Positions 45,891 to 58,173 of a stretch of DNA of 64,000 nt are shown here, piece by piece. Source of the stretch: Polytrichum commune (lineage: Eukaryota > Streptophyta > Polytrichopsida > Polytrichales > Polytrichaceae); the NCBI GenBank assembly GCA_950295325.1, contig OX485806.1:10974001-11038000 (forward strand), given 5' to 3'. The translations under genes and the position numbers were made by a program. How positions within the stretch are numbered: the first letter of the stretch is position 1; every line of letters begins with the position of its first letter. Under the pieces are notes generated by a model. That model saw only the letters and a list, made by a program, of their open reading frames with translations, was not told where the DNA came from and made no database searches.

Positions 45891-47055
45891 ATCATCGCCG
45901 CTCACAAACTTGAAATCATAAACTAGTACTTACAAATCATATCGATAGAAACTACTTACCAGGTTGTTACGAAGGTTTGTTTCAGTGATGATGAATGCAG
46001 TCTGCATGCTACAGATGCTATTCTAAAGCTTATCTACATCGAAAGCTGCAACTACTTCGTAAAGGCTATGTGACTTTAAGTAGTAATTATAACTGCAGGG
46101 TAATCATGAAGCAAATTCCTCTGATAATGCAATAAGGTAGTGCATTTTTTTGGCCGGTTCTATGCAATTTAGGGTTTCTGTGCAATGTTAAGGTTACAGT
46201 ACATGCGTTGCTGCTACAACAATAACATGACTCATCGGCGCTCACAAACTTGAAATATTCTAGCGCCAAATATATATTGATTCAGGTTATCAGACTGTCA
46301 CTGAGCTTTGTTCGGCGACGATGATGGTTTCAAGAGTTTCTGGTTTAGAGCTAAAGTACATCCGAAAGCTTCTGCAACTTCCTTGTAAAGATACATGTGA
46401 ACTCAAGCAGCACTCAGGGACTTGCATACGGTATATCTACTACAGAGGATACAAGCACACACAAGGTATCCATGATGCAGATTCATCTGAAAATTCAATA
46501 AAGTAGTACAAATTTTGGCTCGTTTAATTTGTGCAATGGCAAGATTAGAGTACACGGGTTTCTCCTGCTGCAACTAAGTTTTTGTCGATTGGCGCCAAGT
46601 CGGAGCTCGGGGAAAACCGATACAGAAAGCTTATTCGATTGTTCTTACTGTTTGTAAACTATAGCTGTGACAAGTCGTTAGGATGTGAATCGACGGTTAC
46701 AAGCTTGAAATATTTCCATATGCTACTGCCAAATTAAATCAATATCAAATATCAAATTGTCACTGAGCTGTGTTCAATGATGGTTTCTAGAGCTTATATG
46801 TACATCGCAAGCTGCATATATCTCCAGAGGATGCTAGGATATACGTGGCTACTAAATACAGGGTAATCTTGATGCAAATTCATCTGAGAATTCAATAAAT
46901 AGTGCACTTTTAGAGTTCTGTGCGATTTTGTGTATCTGTCAATGGTTTTTGGCTGGTTATGTGCAATGGCAAGATTTAGAGTACACGGATTGCTGCTGCT
47001 GCAACCAAATTACCGTGGACCGGCGCCGGGACGGAGCTCGGGGAAAACCGATTTA
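45890..47055 (-). repeat. Tandem copies of the terpene synthase 3' end
   Basis: Three diverged units end (plus reading) at about 46265, 46640 and 47055. Shared order: a CAnACTGTCACTGAGCTnTGTTC block, a GATGCAnATTCATCTGAnAATTCAATAAA block, TGTGCAATGGCAAGATT, GAGTACACGG, and CGGAGCTCGGGGAAAACCGAT. The last block encodes the final residues of the synthase on the minus strand (SVFPELRPGA). The unit at about 46595-46630 would encode SVFPELRLGA, so it is a copy of the gene's end. Confidence 0.8.
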
Positions 47056-48106
47056 GGATGGCGGTACCGGTCGGAGGAAGCGCAGAAATGAATGTTCCCC
47101 GACATGAAGTCTTTCAACCCTTCGACATACCGATGCACACTAGGTCCCCATGGCTCCACCTCCCACTCCTCCGGCAACTGCGTCTCAAGCTCCGAAACCA
47201 TACCCGCATTCGAGTTCACAAGATCCACAGACCTCCATGCAGCTTCCGCCAAACTTAAGCCCTCGGTATCCATCAAAACCTTAAGCAAATTCCTCGGGTT
47301 ATCCTCCTCGATGGCCTCTCTCGGATACGAAAACAAGTCATTCACAAAGGAAGAATGCACCAAAGCTGCATTACCTAACGCCCGAACGGTTGGATGATTC
47401 CGCACCGAATCCGGAAGAAATGCGTTGTTAGAAAGCTCCACTAGCATGGTGAGAAGCTCCCCTCCGAAGTTCTGTGCACGGGCGTGCGTGTAGGAATCCA
47501 AAGTTTGCAGGTATGAGAAGTCGCCTGCGATGTGATTTGCATGTGTGGCGATGCATACCTCATGGTGTGCTAGCATCCCATCTGCAAGAGTTTCGACAAA
47601 TTCGGGTGAAGATAACCTTCGAAGCTCCTGGCCTAACTCCCACACCATTCCTTCAATCGGGACAGTGCTAGGGTTTGCTTCTTTTTTCAGAAGGGAGTTT
47701 ACTCGACGAAGGAATGCTCGGATGTTTTGAGGGCTGTCGCGGACGTGGAGGTCGTTGCAACATTCCTGGAGGAGGCTGTCGTTCGGATCGTCGAACACTA
47801 AATCGTCGATGAGGAGGAAGAGGTTGATCATCACGTAGATGGCGAAGAAATGGTCGGCGCTCACTGCTCCGTTGTACCAGAAGCTCGCAAGGGAAAGGGA
47901 TGATTTGGAGAACCACTGAAACGTCTGTTCCAATTTCCATCGTCGGCCGATTTCGAGCAAGTGTTGCTCGGCCGATGCTGAGAACTCGGATTCCCGGCGG
48001 GGTGGGATGCCTTTCACGGTGACGGAGCGGAGGAGGGGTGGAAGCTCGGTTGAAATGTCGGCGGTGTTGCTGCTTGTGGATTTTTTTGGTTCTAATTCCG
48101 TCCGAC
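47010..48106 (-). CDS. Microbial-type terpene synthase-like protein, main exon
   Basis: A class I terpene synthase alpha-domain, cyclising a prenyl diphosphate; the product is not predictable. Metal-binding motifs are both present: DDLVFDD (a DDxxxD form) and NDLFSYPRE (NDxxSxxxE) 155 residues later. Arg in SYTHARAQN lies 46 residues before the second motif, as the diphosphate sensor should, and an RY pair (SSDRYRHP) is near the C-terminus. Compact size and these motifs fit the microbial-type synthases of non-seed plants rather than typical plant synthases. The open frame has no ATG before its first conserved part; a TTACAG acceptor at 48107 indicates an upstream exon. No stops or frameshifts. 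Confidence 0.92.
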
Positions 48107-48108
48107 CT

Positions 48109-51100
48109 GTAAGTGCGTTAATCACAACACACGCATTAATCACGACAATGGCATCGGATGAGAAGCAGCCCCAGACAATTCACCAAACATATATGGAATT
48201 CTTCAAAGTTCACAATAGACTATTGTATGCTGAACTACATCTCAGACACTCTGGTCTGCACATGGTGAGAATTCCAAAACCTTTGTTGATTAATGTGATG
48301 AAGATGTTCATGACATAGCACATTCAATCAAAACCCAAAACTCCAGCTCTTGGATTCCCATTCTGCAGCCCCAAAACATTTAACAAACATATATAATTAT
48401 TCGAATTTTACAATCTATCGCCGAACATCACAGACACTCTGATCTGTGGGTGGAGATTATAATTAACTTCTGTTCTTTAATGCACAAGGCTCTCCCATGT
48501 GAACATCTTTATCCAAGATCCTCACACTCTATCTGTATCTGGAGGGACAATCAATTTCAGAAAAGGCAATTGCAAAATTTTGTTAGTTAAATCAATGGAG
48601 AAGTCTGTCCCATGTGAAGATCTCCATCATTCACTTGCAGAATGTTTTTCACACACTCCATCTATCTGCATGTGGAGAATCAAATAATAATCACCGACCA
48701 ACTCAAGCTCCCCACGCTCCAAATCCAAATGTTCGCTGCAAAACCAAATCCAACCACCTCCATCCAATCTCTCTATCCGGATGCACTAATCCTTCACAAA
48801 ACAAATCAAAAACTTCAATCCACAAGTCACTCTCCACCTCCCACATAGACAAAGCAAAACCCTTACATACCCAAAATTAAAAGTTGGTTGGTCTCACTTG
48901 CCTCAATGCCCACCATATATTGTTGCCCATAATAGCTATATATTGGGGGCATCTCGGTGTTTCGAATCTTAACTATTGTCATCCATAGTGTTTCGAACCT
49001 TAACTATTATCATCTATAAACAACGGAAGACGTGGTGGTGATGGTGGCGGCGTTGTCCCACCATTTTCATATATCATGTACGTCTAATGTATTTTTCTAA
49101 ATCTAAAAAAAGAGCGTTTCATGCGAAAGACCAGTGATTGGGGAGATTGTTGGGCATAATCGGTTGAGATCCTAGTGTTTGCAAGCCCAACCGGTTACAT
49201 GTTGACATCCTTCGGTTTTCCTCTATTAAATTGGGTTATATTCTATAAATTCCTCTAAAATGATTAGTAATTTTCCTACAGTCTTGAACTTCAACCGGTT
49301 AGTTCTCAAACTCAAGCGGTTCATCCGTAACTAACTACCAGTTCTCCCCAATCATAGCCAAAGATTACCCCCCCCCCCCCCAACCCCTTTCCTAAAGTGA
49401 AAAGGAGTGAGTACTCGGGGAGTACATGTACAATCGGTGGGTATGATGGGGGAAACCTGGGGAGGTGGCTACCATGGCATGGACATGGACAAACATCCAT
49501 ATCGTGGGTACACATGGACATGGGGGCCATTATGATTGCATAGGCTTAGGAGATTGAGGTAGTAGCCCCAGATTTTATTTTGGGATATACCCAAAACCGA
49601 TTTTTTGCGTACATATATCCAATACGTACATATTTTGGAACACAAATATTACTATATTACCGTGTATAATTCATATCCACATGTGCAATGGGCCCTAACA
49701 ACATGGATCCAAGCTAAGTTAAGTACAACCCTTAACCGCGCTCCTCTAGGCACGTTTTGATACCCCATCCATAGTATCCTTGGACACTAACATTTTTGGA
49801 ATTATGTGTACTTGGATTTGTGGCACCAACTAGGACGGATCATAGAGCCCACCATTGAAATAGAGCAATAGCATGCGGCGAAGAAGAGGCTATTCATTCA
49901 TGCTTACCTGCCCCTGTCAGAGCCATCTTCTAATGTATCTACCTATTTGGAGAATCGGCTTCTCGAACTCTTCAATTTATTGCAAGTCTGTGTGTTGGAT
50001 GACGAAATCCTATCGTATTCTCTTGTCTGTGTGAGGATTCTAATGAACTCCCAAGTGTACGAGTTTGCGAAATTTGACACCACACCCAGCAAATTAAGCA
50101 AATCTTAATTACGGTATTCTTAGAATTTTCACGTTAGCCTGTAATGTAGTCTGATTTCTGAACATCTCTGGCACTGATATCTGATCTGTACGTCGAGATT
50201 ATTGCAGGCTAATAGAGCGAATTATCGGATAGCTAGTATGGGCGTACCTCTCATTCATCCAACATTAAAGCCTTGGAAATAGTATGCGCAGCCCGGAGGT
50301 TTCCATTTTTCGTTGATTTGACACCGGAATTAGTTTCAAAGTCCCCAAATTAGGCAAATTGGCCACAAACCTATGAGGCGTCGAGTTTTTATGTTGCATG
50401 GTTGATCGAGGTGTGCTCGTATGTGTTAAATTCCCTCTCTCCAGGTTGATGGATCAGGGTAGACTTGGCCTATGTGAAGATCTACATCATATTTCGCATG
50501 TCCACAAATCTTCACACTGATCTGTATGTGGAGAATCAACCAATCCCTGCATTCTTTAATTCCTGCAACTTTTAATTTGATGCAATTACAAGTCTGTCGA
50601 GTACTGTTTGATGACATGATCGTGTGTTTGGACCCATATTTCACGAAACTGGCAAGGAACAAATTATACTGAAATAATCAGTTCTCCAAGTTCACAAGTT
50701 TCCATCCGAATCCATGAATCTCACCATCTTTCAGGTGAGATATACCATGGATTGCATGGAGTTCAATGCTTGATTCACTAGTGTGTAGTTGCCGTAAGGT
50801 AGATATGTCTCAGATGGTTGGTTTTTCCAACTACCCCACTTCTCCTAGGATACGAAACACGCGATCAGTACAAGATGGTTAGCTTAGCAAATCCAAATCG
50901 AGGTCACTTTCCGAGTGATTTTCGGAGCTCGTATGAATACCTGATTCACTATCAAAGTGCAGAGTCTCGTGCATGCTCATTGAATGGTCATGTAGGTCCT
51001 CCCGCCCCCCTCCCAAATTACAGTATGTTGACTATTCAACTTACAATTTGGTTACCATATTTTGAGCACGCAGTCTAATCCCGACCAAACCACATACCAC

Positions 51101-51332
51101 TTAAACATAGGTGTTCGTAAATCAAGCAAAGCAGCCGAATACGGGTTTTATGTCGACCTTACTCTATGAATTCATAAACAAAAGTCTGCTGTTGTTGTAC
51201 TCCAATGTTGACAACATCGTTACACTCTTTAACTCATGAAAAGTATGTCACAAGACCAAAATTTAAATCGGCAAAAGAGCAGAATAGACCAGTCTAGATA
51301 CAATCCAGTATTCGAGTTCCTAACAACATTAC
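48109..51332 (-). other. Candidate large intron of the terpene synthase gene
   Basis: Contains degenerate direct repeats (blocks such as CCATGTGAAGATCTCCATCAT and CTnTATCTGTATGTGGAGAATCAA near 48490-48540, 48610-48680 and 50470-50535) and a MITE family 3 copy. No coding exon recognised inside. Confidence 0.45.
49115..49350 (-). repeat. MITE family 3 copy, inverted
   Basis: Reads as the reverse complement of the 13998-14240 copy: ATAATCGGTTGAGATCCTAG, CCAACCGGTTACATGTTGAC, CTTGAACTTCAACCGGTTAG. Followed by a C run at about 49368-49380. Confidence 0.75.
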
Positions 51333-51555
51333 CTGTACTAAGAGAGCTCTGGGTCATGACCAATCTGCCTGCAGGAGCTGAAATTGGTGGTGATCTCCTC
51401 CCCAACAAACTATAATTTTCTCCTGCAGCCACTCCACTGAAACATTGATCTCGAAATCGGAATTTCGATGAGGATCTGAATTTGTCCTCACAACATGAAG
51501 AAAACCTGTAACCAAAGCTACTAACTCCACTTAACATCAGAGTGGCCTTCATCAT
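51333..51555 (-). CDS. Candidate first exon of the terpene synthase (plastid-type N-terminus)
   Basis: ATG at 51555 (minus) opens MMKATLMLSGVSSFG, followed by Ser/Arg-rich, acid-poor sequence (FRSSSKFRFRDQ, LLGRRSPPISAPAGR) typical of plastid transit peptides. It ends LVMTQSSLST plus one base at a strong donor, CAG|GTAATG (51333/51332). That phase-1 end joins exactly with the two leftover bases after the acceptor at 48107 (G+GT = Gly), giving 439 residues across a 3.2-kb intron containing a MITE family 3 copy. The phase match alone has a one-in-three chance of being luck, and an unseen exon between is possible. Confidence 0.5.
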
Positions 51556-51899
51556 AGCTGATCAACTTGTCTCCTCCGCACTCCAAAAGAATAGTGCTAA
51601 AGTTTCTTCTCTGTATGGAGGAGGAGAAGAGCGAATTGGAAACTCTCACAGATAGCACTGGCAATGGCATGGCATTCTTGACGAGTGCAACGCTATTATA
51701 CGTGCTACTACGACGAATGCATGTGGCGGCTTTAGTGATGCTATTTTTGGGAATTTCGAGGATATTGGGTGCGAAATTTGCCGAAAGTTTGTGGTCAAGG
51801 GCCCGTCACTTGTGACAAGATGGATCACAGAGTGCGAAAGAAAGAGTGTAAGGATAAGGGGAAGTTGTGGTAATCGTTTTTCCCCATCCTGGAAGCTTT

Positions 51900-53075
51900 T
51901 GTGTGTGCTTACAGAAAATCTTGGTCACTTTCGTTGGCATTTCATGATGGTTGGGGAAGATTCATCAAGAGGTTCTCCGCAGTTGTGATTGGGTTCAATG
52001 GATTGGAAAAGTTGTGTTGGCAGGCTAGGGGCGATCTGGATCGTTCCAAATGACGTTCCATGCACGCTAGCTTGTTGCCCCGGCCAGTGTGGCACCTGAG
52101 TCACATATTATACGTGGGTGTCCTCGGCCATAAAAACTCATCATCTACATGTTGGGCCTTGCACATTTGACAACAACCAAATTGCATAAAAATCGAAGTT
52201 TTGAAACACAGTCGTCTCTCGTCTCGCGTCCTTTTGTTTCATGCTTTATCATATGAACCAAAACCTTGGTAACTTTGTTAGTGTCAACTACTTTTTGAGC
52301 GGAGTAGAACGTCTATCAAGGTTGTCGATGTTCCACACATGTATGTATATCGATTCCCTTCCAAAAGTTGGCTCCAAATAAAACTAGAATTTATAATTCT
52401 TGTATACAAAACACTCTTAGAATCCAAAAAATGGTCCATATAGTCAGCTAGTTTCCCCTAGGACACTTGACATATTAATTTTCTTTTCAATAATCATAAG
52501 TTTTAAGTTTCGAAAACAATTTTGTCACATCAAAATTGATTCATTTTCTTATGAGGGATGATTTTAGACTCTTTTATGCAAGAACTATAAAGTTTTGAAA
52601 TTATTGCAAATTATATTAACATTTTATGCTGCATTATAATGCCTCATATATAGATGCTTAAAATTTGCACCATATAATATGGGAGTTCCCCAACACGAGT
52701 TTGTTGCCCATGAAAACCTAGGCTCCGGCCACACCGTCAATTTACTTTAACAAAGGAATGTGGCTTTGTCGTGAGAGACTTTGTCCTAAAATAGCATTTC
52801 AAAAGTAATTGTTTTCTATTAATAACTCTTTTCATATTAAATTAGAAATTTCATTGAGCTATCATTGAGCTTCCACTTAGCCTTCACTGAGCTTCACCAA
52901 AGCCTACCCATTAAGTTTTGACATACATGACCTAGACCCATTATACACACACATATATTATATGCACATAGAATGAACCTTATTTTTACATCCCATCCGC
53001 ATGTATCAACTTGTTCATATAAGTTTGGGGTTTCCTTCTAAGGTAGATGTGTCTAATTCGGTGTCTAATCTTAAA
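51900..53075. other. Intergenic, no gene recognised
   Basis: AT-rich sequence with no convincing ORF or repeat. Confidence 0.4.
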
Positions 53076-53079
53076 CGCA

Positions 53080-53410
53080 TACCTATATTTAAGGTGTTGT
53101 ATGGCTGAATGTGAACCTCAGAACATGCACCAAAACATACACATGTTGAACAAAGCTCAAAGTGCGTGCTCACCATTTGTTGACTATTATGGATGCAACA
53201 GTCGATATAATTGGGGAGATCTCTATGATCATTCAATAACTTAGAGAATCTTCACGTCAACAATAAATAAGATATTTTTTCATACGAGCCCGGAAAATTA
53301 TGAGGAAAGGGGCTACAAGCATGATTTGGATTTGCTAGTCACCTCACACTAAGTGCATGTTTCATATCCTACGAGCTAGAAACGGATGTAGAGAAGAAAG
53401 TGCATGCTCA
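53080..53410 (+). repeat. Dispersed repeat R9, copy 3
   Basis: CCTATATTTAAGGTGTTGTATG at the start, then ATGAGGAAAGGGGCTA, GATTTGGATTTGCT and ACGAGCTAGAAACGGATGTA, matching copies 1 and 2 in order. Confidence 0.55.
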
Positions 53411-53419
53411 AGGCCTGCT

Positions 53420-56400
53420 TACATTAGTGACAAGAATTCTCATCTTATTCTTAGCAAATCATATTCAAACTAGACCGGTCCAAGATGAGCATAAACCACT
53501 GGATGATAGTGAAAAGGTACCCAAACCAAACAAAGTGGCTGGCAGTTCGACTCCCGACCATGAGATCGTCTCTCTACTTGACAGAAAACTAGCCAAGTGA
53601 TCAAACGCCTCTTGTGCTCCAAAAAAGATAAAATAAAAAACATATTCAAAATAGACAAAATGAAAACCAATTGAAAACAAAACACCAAAAGTGCCCAATC
53701 AGTAGCCGTGGTAGGTAGCTTGTATGCATGGTGAGAAAGACGCATGTACTCAATCATCAAAGCAACATGAAGACCACAAGTCACATTTGGAACATGCTCG
53801 ATCTCACATGTGAACGAACGAACAAATGAAAGTGGCCATTGGCACACAAAAGGACCCTTTGGATGAAAGTCCGGTGAAAAGGTGTGGTGGAGGATGAATT
53901 TCATGGACTCATCATTTATACATGGTCCAAAAGTGGTTGGGCTTGCCTCCAATATCCCTTTGGAGGGTGCCACGTGATTGGACAAATATGCTTGAGGCCA
54001 TGGTTTGTACATGTAGTCGCTATACATGGAAATCCTAGGAAAAGCTTAGCAAGCGATCGATAATTACCTTGATCAGATTTTTAGTTGTTGCACCCCTCAA
54101 GCCCAATTTTGAACTTCCAAACAACCACGGTGGAGAGGCCTACTATGGAAACTCTTTCCTAAAGTGGTTATCAATGTATGGTTGTTTTGTATTTGTGTTT
54201 CAAAATGAACAAATATGATGCATGTTAGAAGATATTGACCGTTTTAATACTAGGTGTCTATGATAGGCAATTTTGATGATATGTGCAACCTGGAAAATTT
54301 TGTACCACATCTTGACTCATATTATATGCTCGTTTTGATAGGAGTTTGAGGTAGGCGTTCCCATGTAAATGAAATGTGTATAATTTAGAATGCTTTAGGT
54401 GACACATCTTTGAAGTAAATTATGACCAACTTTTAGGGGGTTTGGTCCCTCCTAATGAGTGAGTCTCTGTATTGTTTTACGGGTTGCCCAAAAAATATCA
54501 GAATTTTACAAGGTGATTGATTTTCTGATTGAGAATCATGTAAATCAAAATTTTACAATCTGGTCAATTTCAAGACATTCATTTTTTTCTTCAAGCAGCT
54601 TGGACAAATTGGGTAGCATGTTAAGATAAAAATTTAACCATCCCTCGAGCAAAAATTGTAAGTAATTTTTTTTCTTGCACATTTCATTGTAATGAGACCC
54701 TACTTCACGGAGATGGAGAACCTAAAATATGAGCTTGCTCATGAAATAGCAATCCCTCCCATCCTAATGTGCAATGCAACATAAAATCTAAAAAATTAGA
54801 TGAGAAAATGTTACACAAATCCGAAGTTTTAAAAACGAGATCAGTGTGACAATATGGTGATTTATGACAAAATTTTAAAAGAGTAGCAGATATATGATTT
54901 TTTATTTTTTTTAATGGTCATATAGATATGAGCACGAAGTGGTGAGTGTTGAGTTAGTGTTAAGCATTCATTTTTTGGTATCTTACCAACAAACCGTCAT
55001 GTTGATCCCTAAATTAATATTACTCAAAAGGGTCAATTCTATGGAATATCATACTAGATTTTACTACCAAAAGTAGGTTTGAGTATACCTGCCACTACTC
55101 AAGTAACTTGCATGTCTATCTTTATTAACCCCTACATGCACTTGACCATTTTGGGAGCAAAATGGATAAATTCAGCTACATGATTTTGGAAACTTTTCGT
55201 AGAATATTAGCATATGTTAAGGTTGGTCTTAGCCAATGGATGTAATCTTATTATAAATTAAGAATAATAAATATTTTTGAGTTGTTCATATGTTATTTTA
55301 TGTAGATTATGATGTCTAAATACAACATAGTATGATCTAGAATGTGTCAAAAGTGCATTTCAATTGCAACTGCTAGACTTTCATTCAGGTGTGTTTTTCA
55401 CCATGTAAACAACTCTCAAATAACAAAAGGAGTAGACACGATGATTACAATGTGGACAATATTGTGTTAAAAATATTTAAATGAAAATAAATATATTTTG
55501 AAGGCACATTGTATCTCATATTCATAATGTTAATGTCCCTTGCATCATTTTTGGATGACATATATATTTTACATGCATGTTTTAATCTTTTTTTAATTCT
55601 AAAATTCTAAAATTCAATTGATGATTATTATATGTAGCATCTTCTAATTCTTGATGAAAAAACATATAATATCAATTTCTTCCATCTTTATGACCTTTTT
55701 CCATTTAAATAGGACACAGATTTAAAAAAATCTTTCATTTACCTTGCTTGAATCCAACAAATATGGTATTCTAGAAATTTGAAACATTATAAATATAGTT
55801 AGTAATTAAAAGTAAGGATCCCCTATGATGCATACTACCAGTGACATCACTAGTTTATCGAAGGAGTTTATATGAACATATCATATATTTTAGGATGGTA
55901 TAAAATCAAAGGCCATGATTTGAATTCTATGCAAACTTCAAGTTTTACATGTCCTAAGCCAATCCACTTTCAAGCATGGCGTATATTGTATTTCATATGA
56001 TTATGTGAACAAAATTCTTATTTTTTTAGTTGGGAATGAGGCAAAGTCAAGTATCATTCGCATAAAACATCACCTTATCTTATTTTGAATGATGTTCACG
56101 GCTTGGATGTAGTGGGTATGTACATATAAGACAACATTCCAGTTGAAGATTAGAGTTGAACCAAGTATAAACCAAAGGCCAACATAATTAGTGATAATAT
56201 GTAATTTAACATGATCCTTAGGTGATTCAAAACAAATGTTGCAATCTATTATGATGCAATGCATGCAATATGTAACCATTCCAACTATGCTCACTATAAG
56301 CATTTATAGACCCCAAAACTTTCTATTTAAAAGTCATTAGTCGCAAAGACTCTCTTAGAATTGAACTAATAAGAAGGTTTTTAGACCAAATCACAAGAAT

Positions 56401-56430
56401 TTTCATTCACAAAAGTAAGAAACAATTGTA
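53420..56430. other. Long AT-rich intergenic stretch
   Basis: No gene, RNA or clear repeat recognised in 3 kb. The short ORFs have no coding character. Confidence 0.4.
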
Positions 56431-56439
56431 TATGATAAT

Positions 56440-56775
56440 TGAATTTTTATATTTTCAAAATGTATTGATAATTTTGAGCTTCAATTTATTTTATATTAAT
56501 CATTTTAGACTTTATTTTATATATAATTTTAAACTTCAATTTATATTGATAATTGTAAAATTAAATTTATATTGGTAATTCTTAAATTTCACTTCATATG
56601 GATCATTTTCAAATTTCAATTTATATAGATCATTTCAAAAAATGAATTTGTAAATTTCAATTTTTGTTGGTGATTTTCAGATTTAAATTTATATAAACCA
56701 TTTAAATTTTAAAAAATATTATTTTTAATTTTAAAAATATTTTATTCAAATTTGTATTGATCATTTATTCATATT
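56440..56775 (+). repeat. AT-rich minisatellite, about 30-bp unit
   Basis: Repeated variants of AAATTTCAATTTATATTGAT followed by AATTTT or CATTTTC, roughly ten times, diverged. Confidence 0.7.
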
Positions 56776-57049
56776 TTATTTATAATCTTTAATAATATTT
56801 TTCATTTTCATTTTTAGTTATAATTTATGTTGAAAATGTTTTATTATAGTTTTTATTGAGGAATGTTTTAATTTATTCCATTCATAGATTAATTCTAGAA
56901 TCTAGGATCTGCCTTTTTTATTTATTATAAAATTTTATTAATATTAACAACTTGATTCTCTCATTATGTTTTTTTTAGATTAAACAAATATTTTTATCCA
57001 TATTTTGTTGTTCCTGAAATACCAGATTTATTGATATTATTCAACTTCA

Positions 57050-57324
57050 TTTGTGGACAATGATTGAATACCCCAATCTCTAGAGATAATGAAGTATGCC
57101 ACTTTTGTTCTTATAATGCAATTGAAAATGAGGCACACTTTGTGTTGGAATGTCCCCTATATAACCCCACTAGGAATAAGTTTCTATCATTATTTGAGAA
57201 TATAGTATTAAGGAGCCGCAAGTCTTTCCTTCAATTACACCAACAAGTTGACACTACCCTTTATCTCACAAAGGCTACCGGACTCTGCCACTCTAGGGAA
57301 TTAGCAGGTTTGAAACCATCTTGA
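57050..57324 (+). pseudogene. LINE-like remnant: reverse-transcriptase C-terminal zinc motif
   Basis: The frame reads CHFCSYNAIENEAHFVLECP then LYNPTR. The C-x2-C...E-x-H-x4-C-P spacing with following aromatic and Arg is the pattern of the zinc-binding segment at the end of many plant non-LTR retrotransposon polyproteins. The frame begins after a stop and ends at 57324. Only this tail is visible; the upstream 600 bp are AT-rich repeats. Confidence 0.55.
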
Positions 57325-57389
57325 TGTACTTTCAACTTCATTAGCCTTTTGGCTTCACAAACTTACAATCAATCTCATCTCATAAGCTT

Positions 57390-57660
57390 TGAATGTATTT
57401 ATTTTTATGTTTATGTTTATATTTTATGTGTTTTATATTTTATGTTTATGTTTATTTTATTGTGTTTATATTTTATATAAAAAATAATTTTTATTTTATT
57501 TTATTTTTTGTGTTTATCTTTTGGGTTTATTTTATTTTGTGTTTATTATTTTTGTGTTTATATTTTGTGTTTATTTTATTTTGTGTTTATTATTTTGTTG
57601 TGTTTATATTTTATGTTTAGATTGCCAATTTTTATGTTCATATTTATTTTTATGTTTAAG
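57390..57660 (+). repeat. T-rich simple repeat (TTTATG / TGTTTAT)n
   Basis: About 270 bp of TTTATGTTTATG, TGTTTATATTTT and TTATTTTATTTT variants. The apparent ORF here (Tyr/Phe/Leu only) is a by-product. Confidence 0.85.
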
Positions 57661-58173
57661 TATTGAGGGTAATCATGTGTGAGCCATTGACATATAACGT
57701 GAAAAATATTTAGTGCAAGGGACATCAATGAACTTGTTGTGCTCACATTGACCTCATCACCCTCACTAGGGTGAACTTTGAGATTGTATTGAAGTTAGAA
57801 TTTGTTATTTGAGATGACAAGATAAACATGACCTCTAGTAAAGTTTTTGTTCAGAAAATGACATGCATCTTAGACCTCTAAATAAATTTAGCTACATGGA
57901 CCTTGGTGTACAAGAGAAAAAGATAATGGATCTTGGACAAGTTAAGTAGACTTTTGATTCTTGTTATCTTTAGCTAGCTAGTGTTGTGGTAGAGGCCACA
58001 AAAGTTTTGCAACCACATGTTTCGCTCTATATTTGTGACAACATGAGTTAACTGTCACAGTTAATTTTAGAGGTTGAACATGACGATGTTGAATGCAAAG
58101 CGTATGCATAAAACCTATCAAGCTTACAAGGCATTTCGTCATCAATAGGTTGTGTGTTCACAAGTTAGCAAGC

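Noticed and set aside
51567-51815. Plus-strand ORF with hydrophobic stretches just upstream of the terpene synthase
   Set aside because: It opens on a non-ATG codon, is short, has no recognisable domain, and lies where the synthase promoter would be.
53470-54027. 185-codon minus-strand ORF
   Set aside because: The residue pattern is not protein-like (Cys/His/Tyr scattered, no domain), it overlaps another open frame, and the region is AT-rich repeat-like DNA.
57393-57620. 75-codon ORF rich in Phe, Tyr and Leu
   Set aside because: It is translated simple repeat (TTTATG)n, not a membrane protein.
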